Shown here: positions 35,679 to 45,404 of the stretch, one piece after another
Layout of the letters: each line of letters starts with the position of its first letter
Position numbering within the stretch: the first letter of the stretch is position 1
Source of the DNA: Bacteroides sp. ET71
GTDB lineage: Bacteria > Bacteroidota > Bacteroidia > Bacteroidales > Bacteroidaceae
Direction: 5' to 3'
NCBI RefSeq assembly: GCF_023336905.1
Contig: NZ_JAMBLS010000004.1
Coordinates: forward strand, 124,001 to 188,000
DNA: 64,000 bases
Notes under the pieces: generated by a model
Databases searched by the model: none
What the model was told of the DNA's origin: nothing
What the model saw: only the letters and a program-made list of their open reading frames with translations
Position numbers and translations under genes: made by a program

Positions 35679-37166
35679 TCAATCTTCAAGGGGAACTACA
35701 CGGAAGTTATCCATGTGCATGCCGATATATACATCGGCAAAATCCGTCGGATTGGTGTAATAAACACCCAAATCACTGCTCCCTCGATTAATGAATTCTT
35801 GCCAAGTAGACTCTGCCACAATTTGCGACAACGGAACGCTGACTTGCATCCAATGGCCGGTTTCCATCTCACCACTGAAGGCACTGACCGGCACATAGTT
35901 CGTCAGACTATAATCGAAGTTACCGCCCATCTGTATTTGTACAACCGGACCTTCATAAGGTTCTTCAATATAGCATTCGAACTGCAATTCCAGATCTGCT
36001 ATTGGCGTACCGCCTGCAATGGCATCCGTGGTATAAACCGCATTATTCACACTCTGATGCCACCAATAGTTCCAAGCGGAAATTGTACCCGTAATAGAAG
36101 TGAAATTACCCGTTGACACAAATGGAGGAGCACTTCCATCGGCAGTAAACACGCCAGAACCGTCACCCCAACTAAACGAACCTACATTGTCGAAGTCCAA
36201 CACAACGTTTTCTACCGGATAGAACGTGCCCGGCAACTCTGCTGCACCACCGGCAGCATTAACCGTCAACGTACCTGATTGCGTAGGAGCTTGCGGCATG
36301 ACAAAGGTCAGTTCATCGAAGGCTTCGGACACGGTAATATCTTCAGCCGGAATGGTGAATTCCCCATTCACGTCAATATTCGTCAGTGAAATAAAGTTCT
36401 GTCCTGTAATGGTCACCTCACTGCCCACTACCGGCATGGTGGAACTGATGCCCGTAACCGCCGGTTTAGGTGCATTGCGAATGAAGTCCACTACCGCCGT
36501 GTCCGTATAGCAGACCACGAACAGGAAGCCTTCCTCGATCACCGTAGATGGCGCGTTGAACGTAATCTCGTCATAATCGGCATTCACGGTGTAGTCACTT
36601 ACCTCTTGGGCTACGGTGATGCTATCCTCCGAGAAATAAATCTTCTGAATTTCATAGAAATTGGCACCCACAACCGTCATTTCCTCACCTGGTTCTACCG
36701 GATAATCCACCGCCAGACGCGTGATGTACGGTGCCGGCGAAAGGATATGGAAGGCATAAGTAGCCGTTCCGTGATCGGTCACCACCCGGATTTCCGACGG
36801 CAGGTCAGGATTCGTGCCCACTAACTGAAACAGGTCGGGATTGTCCTCGTCCACTGACGGAATGGTCACAATAATACATGTCGACGTATTATACGTAGGG
36901 TTGAAACTTACTTGATAATTATTGATATAAAGTTCCTTTACTCCCCCCAAGTTCTCGCCGATGATGGCAATCATCGTACCGGGATAGGCATCCGTAAACG
37001 TACTGTCGGCTAAAGCCGGGTCGGTCACCCGCACGTAATGGATCACGGGCATGCCGCCCCCGTCTTCATCGTCCTGGCAGGCTGCCACGCCAAAGGCCGC
37101 CAACAGCACCAGCAGCAGCACGGCCCACCGGCCACTGTTCATTGTCTCGTTTAATATTCTTTTCAT
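35679..37166 (-). CDS. Surface glycan-binding lipoprotein with TIG/IPT domains
   Basis: 495 residues: lipoprotein signal (AAFGVAACQDDED, Cys about 30), then three TIG/IPT immunoglobulin-like domains in series (about 40-145, 146-235, 236-315; recognisable by PGTMIAIIGENLGGVKELYI, GEEMTVVGANFYEIQKIYF and GSEVTITGQNFISLTNIDV) and a C-terminal beta-sandwich (about 320-495; VVLDFDNVGSFSWGDGSG, WNYWWHQSVNNAVYTTDA) like the xyloglucan/beta-glucan-binding domain of Bacteroides SGBP-B proteins. It lies directly after susD and before the GH5 gene. It should hold the polysaccharide at the cell surface; aromatic residues in the last domain would form the binding platform. Confidence 0.85.
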   Translation of the reverse strand: MKRILNETMNSGRWAVLLLVLLAAFGVAACQDDEDGGGMPVIHYVRVTDPALADSTFTDAYPGTMIAIIGENLGGVKELYINNYQVSFNPTYNTSTCIIVTIPSVDEDNPDLFQLVGTNPDLPSEIRVVTDHGTATYAFHILSPAPYITRLAVDYPVEPGEEMTVVGANFYEIQKIYFSEDSITVAQEVSDYTVNADYDEITFNAPSTVIEEGFLFVVCYTDTAVVDFIRNAPKPAVTGISSTMPVVGSEVTITGQNFISLTNIDVNGEFTIPAEDITVSEAFDELTFVMPQAPTQSGTLTVNAAGGAAELPGTFYPVENVVLDFDNVGSFSWGDGSGVFTADGSAPPFVSTGNFTSITGTISAWNYWWHQSVNNAVYTTDAIAGGTPIADLELQFECYIEEPYEGPVVQIQMGGNFDYSLTNYVPVSAFSGEMETGHWMQVSVPLSQIVAESTWQEFINRGSSDLGVYYTNPTDFADVYIGMHMDNFRVVPLED

Positions 37167-37178
37167 GATCGTATGGAA

Positions 37179-38813
37179 TTATTCGTTAAACTCATAAGGT
37201 ACAGGTTCCTCGTTCAGCAACGGGTTCTGGATTACGTCCGATTCAGGATAAGGCATGAAAATATCTTGATCACCACGTACATAAATATCAAAGTTGGGTT
37301 TATTCCAATAATCAGGTCCTTCCAAAAGAGTAATTCCATCAGCATCATAGCGTCCGAAATGCAAGTATCCTTGTTTATCTTTCACTATAGCATCGCACTT
37401 ATAACCACGGTACTGACTATTAAAATAATCCAGCATCTTCTCCGGCTGCCAACAGTACCACGACACCATGTCGTACCAGTTGCAATACTCCATGCAGAAC
37501 TCGATGCGCCGCTCGCGAATGATGTCGTCTATCGTGATGGATCGTTTAGTAGAGATCTTGGCTCGCGTACGCACCTTGTTGAAGTACGTCAGTCCCGGGC
37601 CAGACGACAGCGAAGCATTGTTGCCCAGACATGCCTCGGCATAGGTCAGATAAACGTCCGCCAAGCGCAGGATGTACGTATTCAGTGGCGAGTTCATCGA
37701 CTGCACATAGCCGTCGTTGTCGTCGTCCGGACCTCCTACTACCCCTTTCTTAATGGGAGCCCCCGTGCCCGTGTACGTGTATCCGCCATCGGCGATACAG
37801 ATATAGTCGTAATACGAACCTTGCGTGAAAAACGTAGCATTTCGACGAATAGTATCACCCAACTCATATTGTTGCAACATATCAATAGTACCGTTTAAGC
37901 CGCCACCCCATACGTTGACGCCACCCGTCACTTCTGTAGAGAAAGCCAAATCTGCATACATTGCATTACACGTGCCCCAGTCGCCCAGCGGCACCCATTG
38001 CATGGCCAACAGAGACTCCTCATTATTATTCTGCTTGTACTTGAACAAATCCTCGTATTCCCCCAGCAAGTTCAGTCCGCTGTTCTCGCAGACGTCCCCT
38101 GCATACTGGCGCGCCAATTCCAAATCTGCTTCATCGCGCTGGCCTCCCTTGCGCCAACCCGAACGAGCTAAATAGACCTTAGCCAGCATGCCCCTGGCCG
38201 CCCAGCAAGTAGCCCGTCCAGCTGTAGCTGTAGTCGGCAAGTTCTCGGAAGCATAAGTCAGGTCATTAATTATAAACTGAAAAACGTCTTCTTCACGATT
38301 AAGCGGACGCACAGGATTATCCACCAGTTCTTGGTTATCCTCAATTAAAATGACCGGTCCCCACAGACGTAGCAGATAAAAATAAGCACAAGCGCGCATC
38401 AGTCTAGATTCACCAATTGCTGTACGCTTTGCTTTTTCCGAGACATCTCCCGAGGTCTGCGTATTTACAGCCGTTATTACTGAATTAGCCATCGTAATTA
38501 CCGAATATAAAGATGTCCAAGACAACGACAGATATTCATGTAATGCCGATACACGGAAAGTAGTAAATTCCGGAGTCATATACGGATTATAGGCGTCATT
38601 GGCACGCATACTACCTAAAGATAAAGCAGGACGATGGTAATCAAACCACGCGCGGTTGTACAACGGAGCCGTAGCGGCTTCCAGTGCTTCGTCGGAAGTA
38701 TAGAACGTGGCATCCACGTAAGAGCTTTCGGGCACACGATCTAGGAAGCTGTCCTTACATCCGGACAACACACCTGCCGTTGCCATCAAAAGAAGTAATA
38801 TTTTAGTTTTCAT
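37179..38813 (-). CDS. SusD/RagB family lipoprotein (PUL 3)
   Basis: 544 residues with a lipoprotein signal (AGVLSGCKDSFLDRVPESSY, Cys19). SusD blocks: SDEALEAATAPLYNRAWFDY, RTAIGESRLMRACAYFYLLRLWGPVILIE, YILRLADVYLTYAEACLGNNA, RERRIEFCMEYCNWYDMVSWY and the end MPYPESDVIQNPLLNEEP. Within the operon susC is 22 bases upstream and the TIG protein 12 bases downstream. Stretches of AT-rich codons alternate with GC-rich ones, more than in the housekeeping genes of this window. Confidence 0.94.
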   Translation of the reverse strand: MKTKILLLLMATAGVLSGCKDSFLDRVPESSYVDATFYTSDEALEAATAPLYNRAWFDYHRPALSLGSMRANDAYNPYMTPEFTTFRVSALHEYLSLSWTSLYSVITMANSVITAVNTQTSGDVSEKAKRTAIGESRLMRACAYFYLLRLWGPVILIEDNQELVDNPVRPLNREEDVFQFIINDLTYASENLPTTATAGRATCWAARGMLAKVYLARSGWRKGGQRDEADLELARQYAGDVCENSGLNLLGEYEDLFKYKQNNNEESLLAMQWVPLGDWGTCNAMYADLAFSTEVTGGVNVWGGGLNGTIDMLQQYELGDTIRRNATFFTQGSYYDYICIADGGYTYTGTGAPIKKGVVGGPDDDNDGYVQSMNSPLNTYILRLADVYLTYAEACLGNNASLSSGPGLTYFNKVRTRAKISTKRSITIDDIIRERRIEFCMEYCNWYDMVSWYCWQPEKMLDYFNSQYRGYKCDAIVKDKQGYLHFGRYDADGITLLEGPDYWNKPNFDIYVRGDQDIFMPYPESDVIQNPLLNEEPVPYEFNE

Positions 38814-38835
38814 GTTTGTTATTGTATGTAAAGGT

Positions 38836-41800
38836 TTATAACGTAAAGTTCAAGCCAAACGTGAAGATACGTTGCGACGGGTAGCGGGCATAGTCCACCC
38901 CGCGCAGCAGCACGTTGTAGTTATAGGCGCCCACCTCGGGGTCGTAACCCTTGTATTTCGTAAAGGTGAAAGCATTCTGGATGTTCATGTACACCCGCAG
39001 GTTCTCGATCTTCCACTTGCGCAACAACTTCTGCGGGAAGGTATAGCCCAACGAGATGTTCTTGATACGCAAATAAGAACCATCTTCCACAAAACGATCG
39101 CTGAAACGGTTGTTTTGGTTACCATCATTAGTATTTATACGTTGTACTGTAGCTGAATTAGCATTGACCACATGCACGTTCCATATTTCCTCAGGTTGTG
39201 ACGGGTCTATCAATTCTACGCGAGCAATATTAACAACTTCTTTCAACAAACCGCTATTGCGCATAGGATTTGTGAAATCCTGACGAAACATGTTGACCAG
39301 TTTATTGCCATACACACCGTTGATAAAGATATTCAAATCGAACCCTTTATAAGTAAATGTATTATTAAACCCATAAGAGAATTTCGGTTCCGGATTACCT
39401 ATAAAAGTACGATCCTTCTCGTCAATAACCCCGTCATTATTAATGTCTTCAAACATAAAATCTCCTACCCAAACATCATTCCTGGATACTTGACGATCAG
39501 TAGGAAGAGGTACCTTTATACGATTACCTCTACTGTCTAACAGGAAATTGCCATTAGCATCTTTTCTATAGAAATCGCTTTCATCCATAAACATCCCCTT
39601 CACCTTATAACCGTAGAACTGTCCGACAGGCTGCCCCACTACAGAGTAAGTATAAGTCTGCGTATTAATGATACCCGACAGGCTTGCGGTTTCGGTATAA
39701 AGGTCGGTAATCTTATTGCGATTCAACGAAAGGGTAATTCCCGAACGCCATACAAAATCTTTGGTGTCTACATTCACCGTATTCAATGTAAACTCGATAC
39801 CCTTGTTGGTCATGGCACCCGCATTGACCCACGGTGAAGAGATGATACCATTCACATACGAAGGCAGTGAAGCCTGCATCAGCAGGTTGTCCGTATTCTT
39901 GTAGTAAGCATCCACGATAAACTCCACACGGTTGTTGAACATATTCAGGTCCAAGCCCACGTTCCAAGCCTCTGTTTCCTCCCATTGCAGGTTTTCGTTC
40001 CGATAATTGCCTGCATAGAAGCCCGTTCCCCAGATGGTGGCTACCGATGTCATGGTAGTACCGTAGGCATACGCTCCGGCCGCCTGGTTACCCACAACGC
40101 CCCAGCCCAAGCGCAGCTTCAGGTTGTCCAGCCACGAAACATCCTTCAAGAACTTTTCATTCTTGATTTTCCACGCCAAAGCCGCCGAGGGGAAGTAACC
40201 CCAACGATTGGCGGGGCCGAAGTTCGACGAACCGTCGGCACGCAAAGTAAAAGTAACCAAATAACGGTCGTCGAAACCATAATTCAGTCGACCATAGTAA
40301 GACTCGATGGCCGATGAACCGCGCGAACTTCCATTTTTAGCAGTCAAGGCATCACCGACATTCAGTTCATGCACCGAATTCAAGAAAAAGTCTGTACGAC
40401 TACCATTCAAATTTTCCCACGTATTTTCTTGAGCCTCATGTCCCACCATGGCCGAAACATTGTGCTTGCCAAAAGTACCGTTGTAGGTCAGGTAAGTCTT
40501 CAACGTCCAGTTACCACCATTATTAGCATTACGCGTACTAGACGATTGCTGAATATAATTACCATAATCATACGATGGCGTAAACTGGTAATCCGTGTTG
40601 AAATTATAATTGGCGGCATACTCTGCACGGAACACCAAACCCTTCCAGATATTGATGTCGGCAAAGAAATCGACATACATCTGCGTGCTACGATTGTAAT
40701 TCTCGCGCAGCATAGCCTCAGCTACAGGATTTGTAAAATATGTACCATACATATTCTCCTGCTGCGCGCCATAACTGCCGTCCGGATTACGGACTGGTGT
40801 ATCAGGCATCTGCTCAATAGCCGTACGAACTACATTACCATTGTCCACCGTGTTATGCTGCGTGCTACGCGACACCGTACCGCGCAAACCTGTAGTCAGC
40901 CACTTCGTAATTTTGTTGTCCATGTTGACACGCAACGAGAAACGTTCAAAGTCCGAACCGATGGCAATACCTTCTTGCGACAGGTAACCGCCTGAGAGCG
41001 AGAACCGGTTATTATCGTTGCCACCGGAAATATTCACCTGATGGTTGTGCATCAGCGCATTTTGATAGATTTCATCCTGCCAATCGGTTCCCTCGCCCAA
41101 CAGACTGATGTCGGCAAACTCTTTGCGTGCGCCAAAGCCGATGACTTCGGCACGCAGGTTCTGGTATTCGGCATACTCCCGCAAATTCAGCACATCCAGC
41201 TTCTTCGGCAACTGCTGGATACCGAAATAGCCCTCGTAGGAGATGCGCGTCTTGCCTGCCTGTCCCTGACGGGTGGTAATCATGACGACGCCGTTCGAAG
41301 CACGCGAACCGTAGATGGCCGTAGCCGAAGCATCCTTCAGGATTTCCATGGAGACAATGTCCGAAGGGTTGATGGACGACAAGGCATTGGTGTTGTTGTT
41401 GGCATTACCCGAGATGGCCACACCGTCGATGACGTACAACGGCTCATTACCATTCAGCGAGTTGATACCACGGATACTCACCGAAATACCGCCACCCGGG
41501 GCACCGGAGTTCTGCGTTACCTGCACGCCGGCCGCACGGCCCTGCAAAGCCTGGTCGAGCGACGTGATGACAGACTGCTTGATTTCGTCTTCACCCACCG
41601 ACACGACGGAACCCGTCAGGTCGCTGCGCTTCATCGTACCGTAACCGACCACGACCACCTCGTCCAGCAACTCGGCGTCTTCTTTCAGTTCCACATTCAC
41701 CACCGAGCCTTCCACTTTCACCTCCTGGGTGGTAAAGCCCACATACGAGAATACCAGCGTAGCACCCGCCGGCACGGTCAGCGAATACTGCCCGTTCAGG

Positions 41801-42045
41801 TCGGTAACGACACCCTTTCCCGTATTTCCTTTCAGGTAAACACTCACGCCAATCAGAGGTTCTCCATCCGCCTCGGAAACTACGGTTCCTGAAACCGTCC
41901 GGCTTTGGAGAGGATTGGCCACCGAGAAATCAACAGCCGCAGGGCTCAACAACAAGAGCACCAATGCGACTCGGCACAAACAAATGTCCATGCTCTTTTT
42001 AAAAGACACATTCCTCATGATACAATCATTTTTTAAAGTTAACAT
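38836..42045 (-). CDS. SusC/RagA-type TonB-dependent outer-membrane transporter (PUL 3)
   Basis: 1069 residues from the ATG at 42045, which has an AAGGA-like site 8 bases before it; an ATG at 42018 gives a more usual signal peptide and is the alternative. Signal sequence (VALVLLLLSPAAVDFSVA), carboxypeptidase-regulatory-like domain (about 50-130; SGTVVSEADGEPLIGVSV), TonB-box region DEVVVVGYGTMKRSDLTGSV, plug with EPLYVIDGVAI and IYGSRASNGVVMITTR, and a barrel ending FTFGLNFTL. No STN domain. It imports the oligosaccharides released by the GH5 enzyme of the same operon. Confidence 0.95.
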   Translation of the reverse strand: MLTLKNDCIMRNVSFKKSMDICLCRVALVLLLLSPAAVDFSVANPLQSRTVSGTVVSEADGEPLIGVSVYLKGNTGKGVVTDLNGQYSLTVPAGATLVFSYVGFTTQEVKVEGSVVNVELKEDAELLDEVVVVGYGTMKRSDLTGSVVSVGEDEIKQSVITSLDQALQGRAAGVQVTQNSGAPGGGISVSIRGINSLNGNEPLYVIDGVAISGNANNNTNALSSINPSDIVSMEILKDASATAIYGSRASNGVVMITTRQGQAGKTRISYEGYFGIQQLPKKLDVLNLREYAEYQNLRAEVIGFGARKEFADISLLGEGTDWQDEIYQNALMHNHQVNISGGNDNNRFSLSGGYLSQEGIAIGSDFERFSLRVNMDNKITKWLTTGLRGTVSRSTQHNTVDNGNVVRTAIEQMPDTPVRNPDGSYGAQQENMYGTYFTNPVAEAMLRENYNRSTQMYVDFFADINIWKGLVFRAEYAANYNFNTDYQFTPSYDYGNYIQQSSSTRNANNGGNWTLKTYLTYNGTFGKHNVSAMVGHEAQENTWENLNGSRTDFFLNSVHELNVGDALTAKNGSSRGSSAIESYYGRLNYGFDDRYLVTFTLRADGSSNFGPANRWGYFPSAALAWKIKNEKFLKDVSWLDNLKLRLGWGVVGNQAAGAYAYGTTMTSVATIWGTGFYAGNYRNENLQWEETEAWNVGLDLNMFNNRVEFIVDAYYKNTDNLLMQASLPSYVNGIISSPWVNAGAMTNKGIEFTLNTVNVDTKDFVWRSGITLSLNRNKITDLYTETASLSGIINTQTYTYSVVGQPVGQFYGYKVKGMFMDESDFYRKDANGNFLLDSRGNRIKVPLPTDRQVSRNDVWVGDFMFEDINNDGVIDEKDRTFIGNPEPKFSYGFNNTFTYKGFDLNIFINGVYGNKLVNMFRQDFTNPMRNSGLLKEVVNIARVELIDPSQPEEIWNVHVVNANSATVQRINTNDGNQNNRFSDRFVEDGSYLRIKNISLGYTFPQKLLRKWKIENLRVYMNIQNAFTFTKYKGYDPEVGAYNYNVLLRGVDYARYPSQRIFTFGLNFTL

Positions 42046-42098
42046 TAATTGATTCCTTAATCTTATTCAAGAACTAAGAACGTGCAACGCCGTCAATG

Positions 42099-42106
42099 CA
42101 AAAGTA
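42099..42106 (-). promoter_or_regulatory. -7 box of the PUL 3 operon
   Basis: TACTTTTG on the minus strand fits TAnnTTTG; a TTTG is present but only 14 bases upstream. The leader would be about 50 bases. Confidence 0.5.
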
Positions 42107-42284
42107 CGTAACCAGCGTTGCAAAATGCCTAAAAAATGTTGCAGAAGAAGGTATAATTTGTGGCAGAGAGGGGATAAAATGTTGCCAAAAAGGGTATAAA
42201 AATAATCACGAGGCTTTCACTAAAGCCTTCTGAAGCCTCTAACGAGCGCCATCAGGGCAGAAAAAAGGAAGCTGTACAGACATA
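42107..42284. other. Intergenic region between PUL 3 and the DUF1080 gene
   Basis: AT-rich, with no reading frame of note. It contains the upstream region of the PUL 3 promoter, where a regulator would bind; no operator was recognised. Confidence 0.35.
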
Positions 42285-42319
42285 CACAGAATCCCCGCCT
42301 GTCTGACGGGGATTCTGTG
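42285..42319 (-). terminator. Strong hairpin after the DUF1080 gene
   Basis: CACAGAATCCCCG (42285-42297) and CGGGGATTCTGTG (42307-42319) form a perfect 13-bp stem 24 bases beyond the stop codon. A T run is not immediate on the minus strand, so termination is likely but not certain. Confidence 0.65.
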
Positions 42320-42342
42320 ATATATCGCACGAACGGGTTACT

Positions 42343-43692
42343 TCAATCCAGTTCCTTAATCAAGATGTTCTTGAACCAGACCTCGTCTCCGTGGTCCTGC
42401 AAAAGAATGTAGCCCTCGGCCGCATTGCCGAAGTTGGGCCAGTCCTTGTATTTGCTGTAAGCTACCAGCGCATTCCACATGGCGTTGTTCCGCTCATACT
42501 CCAACAGTTTCACGCCGTTCAGCCAGTGTTCCACGTGATTGCCTTTCACGACAACGACAGCCGTGTTCCAGCCTTTCTTATCCACGGGTTTGTCCTCGGG
42601 GGCAGGAATCAGGTCGTACAACGAACCCAGACGGCGGTTGCCCTTCACGCCCAGCTTGGCGTCCGGGTGCCGGTTGTCGTCCAGAATCTGGAACTCGCAG
42701 CCGATGGCCGAGCCTGCTCCCTGGTTCATCTCCGGGTCGACAAAATACTTGATGCCGCTGTTGGCCCCTTCCGTTATCTTGAAGTCCACGCGGAGGATGA
42801 AGTCTTTATAAGTGCGGGGCGTCACGATGTCACCGCCGTTGGTCGATTCGCCGCCATTGCCCTTGCAGACTTTCAGCACGCCGTCTTCCACGACCCAGCC
42901 TTTGGAGGGGAAGGCAGTCAGCCGGGCACCTCGCCAGCCTTCGGTGGTCTGTCCGTCCCACAACAGTTTCCAGCCTTCTGCTTTCTGAGCCGGGGAAAGT
43001 GTGTTGTCAATCAGGTTCACTTCGGGAGCCGACTGGGCGTCGGGCGTCACATAGCGTGCCACGTCTTCCGTACAAATGCGGATGTCGCGCCAGGCCACCG
43101 TCTTGCCCGCTTCTTTTTCACTGCCGACGGCATGCACCTGCAAGGCAATGAAACCGCTGGGTGTGGCATCGTCCCAGATGCGGGCGCAGGGCACTCCGTT
43201 CAGCCACGTGCGGATGGAATGGCCCAGGCACTCGATGCGCACCTTGTTCCACTCACCGTGCCTGAAAGCCGTGCGGGCCTGCGGGTTCCGGGTCAGCGGA
43301 TAAATCCACAGGCGGCGGGCCTCATCGTAGATGCCACCGCTCCAGGCGCGTTCCGAAGGGTCTATCTCGAACTGATAGCCGTGTACCCGCCCGTTCTGGT
43401 AGTCCTTCTTGCTTTCGCTGCGGAACTGGATGCCCGAGTTCATCGTCTCGTCCACCTTGAACTCCAGTTCCAGGATAAAGTCTCCGTAATTCTTCTTCGT
43501 CGCCAAAAACGTATTCGGCGTGTTCGCCCGTGTATAACCGACGATAGCATTGTCTTCCACCTTGTATTCGGCCTTACCGTTCAGGCGTTTCCACCCGTTC
43601 AGGTTCTTGCCGTTGAACAAAGGTTCCCAGGTCTGCGCCATCACCGAAGCGGCACAACCCATCAACAGAGCCAAAAGCAGATTCTTTTTCAT
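42343..43692 (-). CDS. Double DUF1080 (3-keto-disaccharide hydrolase-type) secreted protein
   Basis: 449 residues with a signal peptide ([16 protein letters not shown]). Two DUF1080 domains lie in tandem: about 22-215 ([50 protein letters not shown]) and about 245-449 ([40 protein letters not shown]). DUF1080 proteins are concanavalin-like jelly rolls; members have been described as 3-keto-glycoside hydrolases or lyases that act after oxidation of the sugar at C3. The gene follows a Gfo/Idh/MocA oxidoreductase by 13 bases, which fits that two-step pathway. The second ATG of an ATGATG pair is chosen since GGAGG lies 5 bases before it. Confidence 0.85.
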   Translation of the reverse strand: MKKNLLLALLMGCAASVMAQTWEPLFNGKNLNGWKRLNGKAEYKVEDNAIVGYTRANTPNTFLATKKNYGDFILELEFKVDETMNSGIQFRSESKKDYQNGRVHGYQFEIDPSERAWSGGIYDEARRLWIYPLTRNPQARTAFRHGEWNKVRIECLGHSIRTWLNGVPCARIWDDATPSGFIALQVHAVGSEKEAGKTVAWRDIRICTEDVARYVTPDAQSAPEVNLIDNTLSPAQKAEGWKLLWDGQTTEGWRGARLTAFPSKGWVVEDGVLKVCKGNGGESTNGGDIVTPRTYKDFILRVDFKITEGANSGIKYFVDPEMNQGAGSAIGCEFQILDDNRHPDAKLGVKGNRRLGSLYDLIPAPEDKPVDKKGWNTAVVVVKGNHVEHWLNGVKLLEYERNNAMWNALVAYSKYKDWPNFGNAAEGYILLQDHGDEVWFKNILIKELD

Positions 43693-43705
43693 CATTTCCT
43701 CCGTC

Positions 43706-45136
43706 TTATAGTTTATAGAATTGTTCCCAACCTCTGCGGGGCGGCATGCCGGCCAGCAGGGCATTGGCAAAGGCATTGTTGGTGAACTGCTTCGTGCGGG
43801 GGTCGAAGAAGAGCTGTGTGTTCAGGCGCTGCGCGATGACACCCAGGCAGAACACCTGGCTCAGCACGCCGTTGATTTCAAACGGCGAACGCGTCTTCTC
43901 CACACCCTGGCAGGCCAGCAGGAAGTTCTCGAAATGGTTGGACGGACTGGGCGGCACCTCGGGCAGCTTGTCTGCCATCTCGCGCGCCTTTTTTTCGGGG
44001 ATGATGGAAAGCGTGCTGCCATGCGTGGCCCCCTTGAATGTCAAGTCTTTCGAATAGATAATCTTGCCCGGGTTCAGCTTTTCGTTCTGTGCATCGCCCT
44101 GGTTGGAGGAAGGGATGTTGGGGTCCAACGCAGAAACCCCGTAGCCCTCCGGCAGCGGCGGCAGGTTGTCCAAGCCGTCGTACCACGTCACGTCTACCGG
44201 CGGCATGCCGCGACGCTGGGCGAAACGGAAGAGGATGGTGGAAGAATAGGGGAAGAAATAGTCGTTGTGGCCCTTGGCATAGAGCATGTTGATTTCGTAA
44301 GGCAAGCCCAGCTCCAGGAACTCGTGCGCGGTGTCCAGGATGTGCGCACCCCAGTCGCCCAAGACGCCCATGCCGAAGTCGTACCAGCAACGCCATTGGC
44401 CCAGGTGATACTCCTTATTATATTCATGATAGGGGACGGCGCAGAGCCACGTGTCCCAGTCCAGGTCAGGAGGCAACTGCTGCCCTGCCGGATAGCGGCT
44501 GATGTTGCTGTCCCACGAGTGCCAGCGGCGCGGATTGTTCATGTGTGCGGTGATGGCCGTGACGTCTTTGATGATGCCGGCCTCCATCCACGCCTTGAAC
44601 TGGAAATAGTTGGCCTCCGAATGGCCTTGGTTGCCGACTTGCGTGGCCAGTTGGGGGCGTTTGCGGGCCGCCTCCATCAGCAGTTCGGCTTCGTAGAACG
44701 TGCGTGCCAAAGGTTTCTCCACATACACATGCTTGCCCGAGGCCAGCGCCAGCATCGTGATGGGGAAGTGCGAATGGTCGGGCGTGGCAATGGCCACGGC
44801 GTCGAACTCCTTCCCCGCCTCGTCAAACAGCTTGCGGAAGTCCTTGAAACGTTTGGCCTTGGGATACATCCCCATCACCTTCCGCGTGTGCGCGGCGCCC
44901 ATGTCCACATCGCACAAGGCCACGACCTCCACCATGTTCGTGCGGGCAAAGTCCTGGATGATTTGCTCTCCGCGGTTACCTATGCCTATGTAGGCAATCT
45001 TCACTTTCTCGCCTTTAGCCTTTCCCGACGCGCGTCCGGCCCCCAGAGGCATGCCATTCAACACGCTGCCGCTGCCCAATGCCACTCCGGCCGATGCCAG
45101 CGACAACGTCTTCAAAAAGTCTCTTCGTGTTGTCAT
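43706..45136 (-). CDS. TAT-exported Gfo/Idh/MocA family oxidoreductase
   Basis: 476 residues. The N-terminus [20 protein letters not shown] is a twin-arginine signal, so the enzyme is folded with its cofactor before export. The Rossmann domain (about 45-170) has [32 protein letters not shown] and the catalytic EKPLARTF motif; the C-terminal half is the alpha/beta domain with [12 protein letters not shown] and a [11 protein letters not shown] block. Such enzymes bind NAD(H) tightly and oxidise or reduce a ring hydroxyl. With the DUF1080 protein downstream it probably generates 3-keto-glycosides in the periplasm. Substrate is inferred. Confidence 0.88.
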   Translation of the reverse strand: MTTRRDFLKTLSLASAGVALGSGSVLNGMPLGAGRASGKAKGEKVKIAYIGIGNRGEQIIQDFARTNMVEVVALCDVDMGAAHTRKVMGMYPKAKRFKDFRKLFDEAGKEFDAVAIATPDHSHFPITMLALASGKHVYVEKPLARTFYEAELLMEAARKRPQLATQVGNQGHSEANYFQFKAWMEAGIIKDVTAITAHMNNPRRWHSWDSNISRYPAGQQLPPDLDWDTWLCAVPYHEYNKEYHLGQWRCWYDFGMGVLGDWGAHILDTAHEFLELGLPYEINMLYAKGHNDYFFPYSSTILFRFAQRRGMPPVDVTWYDGLDNLPPLPEGYGVSALDPNIPSSNQGDAQNEKLNPGKIIYSKDLTFKGATHGSTLSIIPEKKAREMADKLPEVPPSPSNHFENFLLACQGVEKTRSPFEINGVLSQVFCLGVIAQRLNTQLFFDPRTKQFTNNAFANALLAGMPPRRGWEQFYKL

Positions 45137-45404
45137 GTTTTAAATATCTTTGTAATCTCACGAAGATACCCTCTTTTTACACAAAGGCTCAAACAAATTT
45201 CGATTCGTTAAACGTTTTTTGATTTACTTACGACAAATCCCGACTTCCTACCGGCACGAATACAGACAAATGACGTTTTTCCCATGAGTTGCCCGGCGGC
45301 CCACCAAAGTCGCCCCTCGGTCTTACCTCGCCCTCATGCAAGACAAGAGCGAGGTGCGGACCAGGCAGAGCTCTGATGCGGATCAGCCTCCGCTCTTCCG
45401 GCCG
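45137..45404. other. Intergenic region between the fucosidase and the oxidoreductase
   Basis: About 270 bases without a gene. A TATCTTCG on the minus strand (45161-45168) is one base off the -7 consensus, so the oxidoreductase may have a weak promoter of its own. No terminator hairpin was found after the fucosidase stop. Confidence 0.35.
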
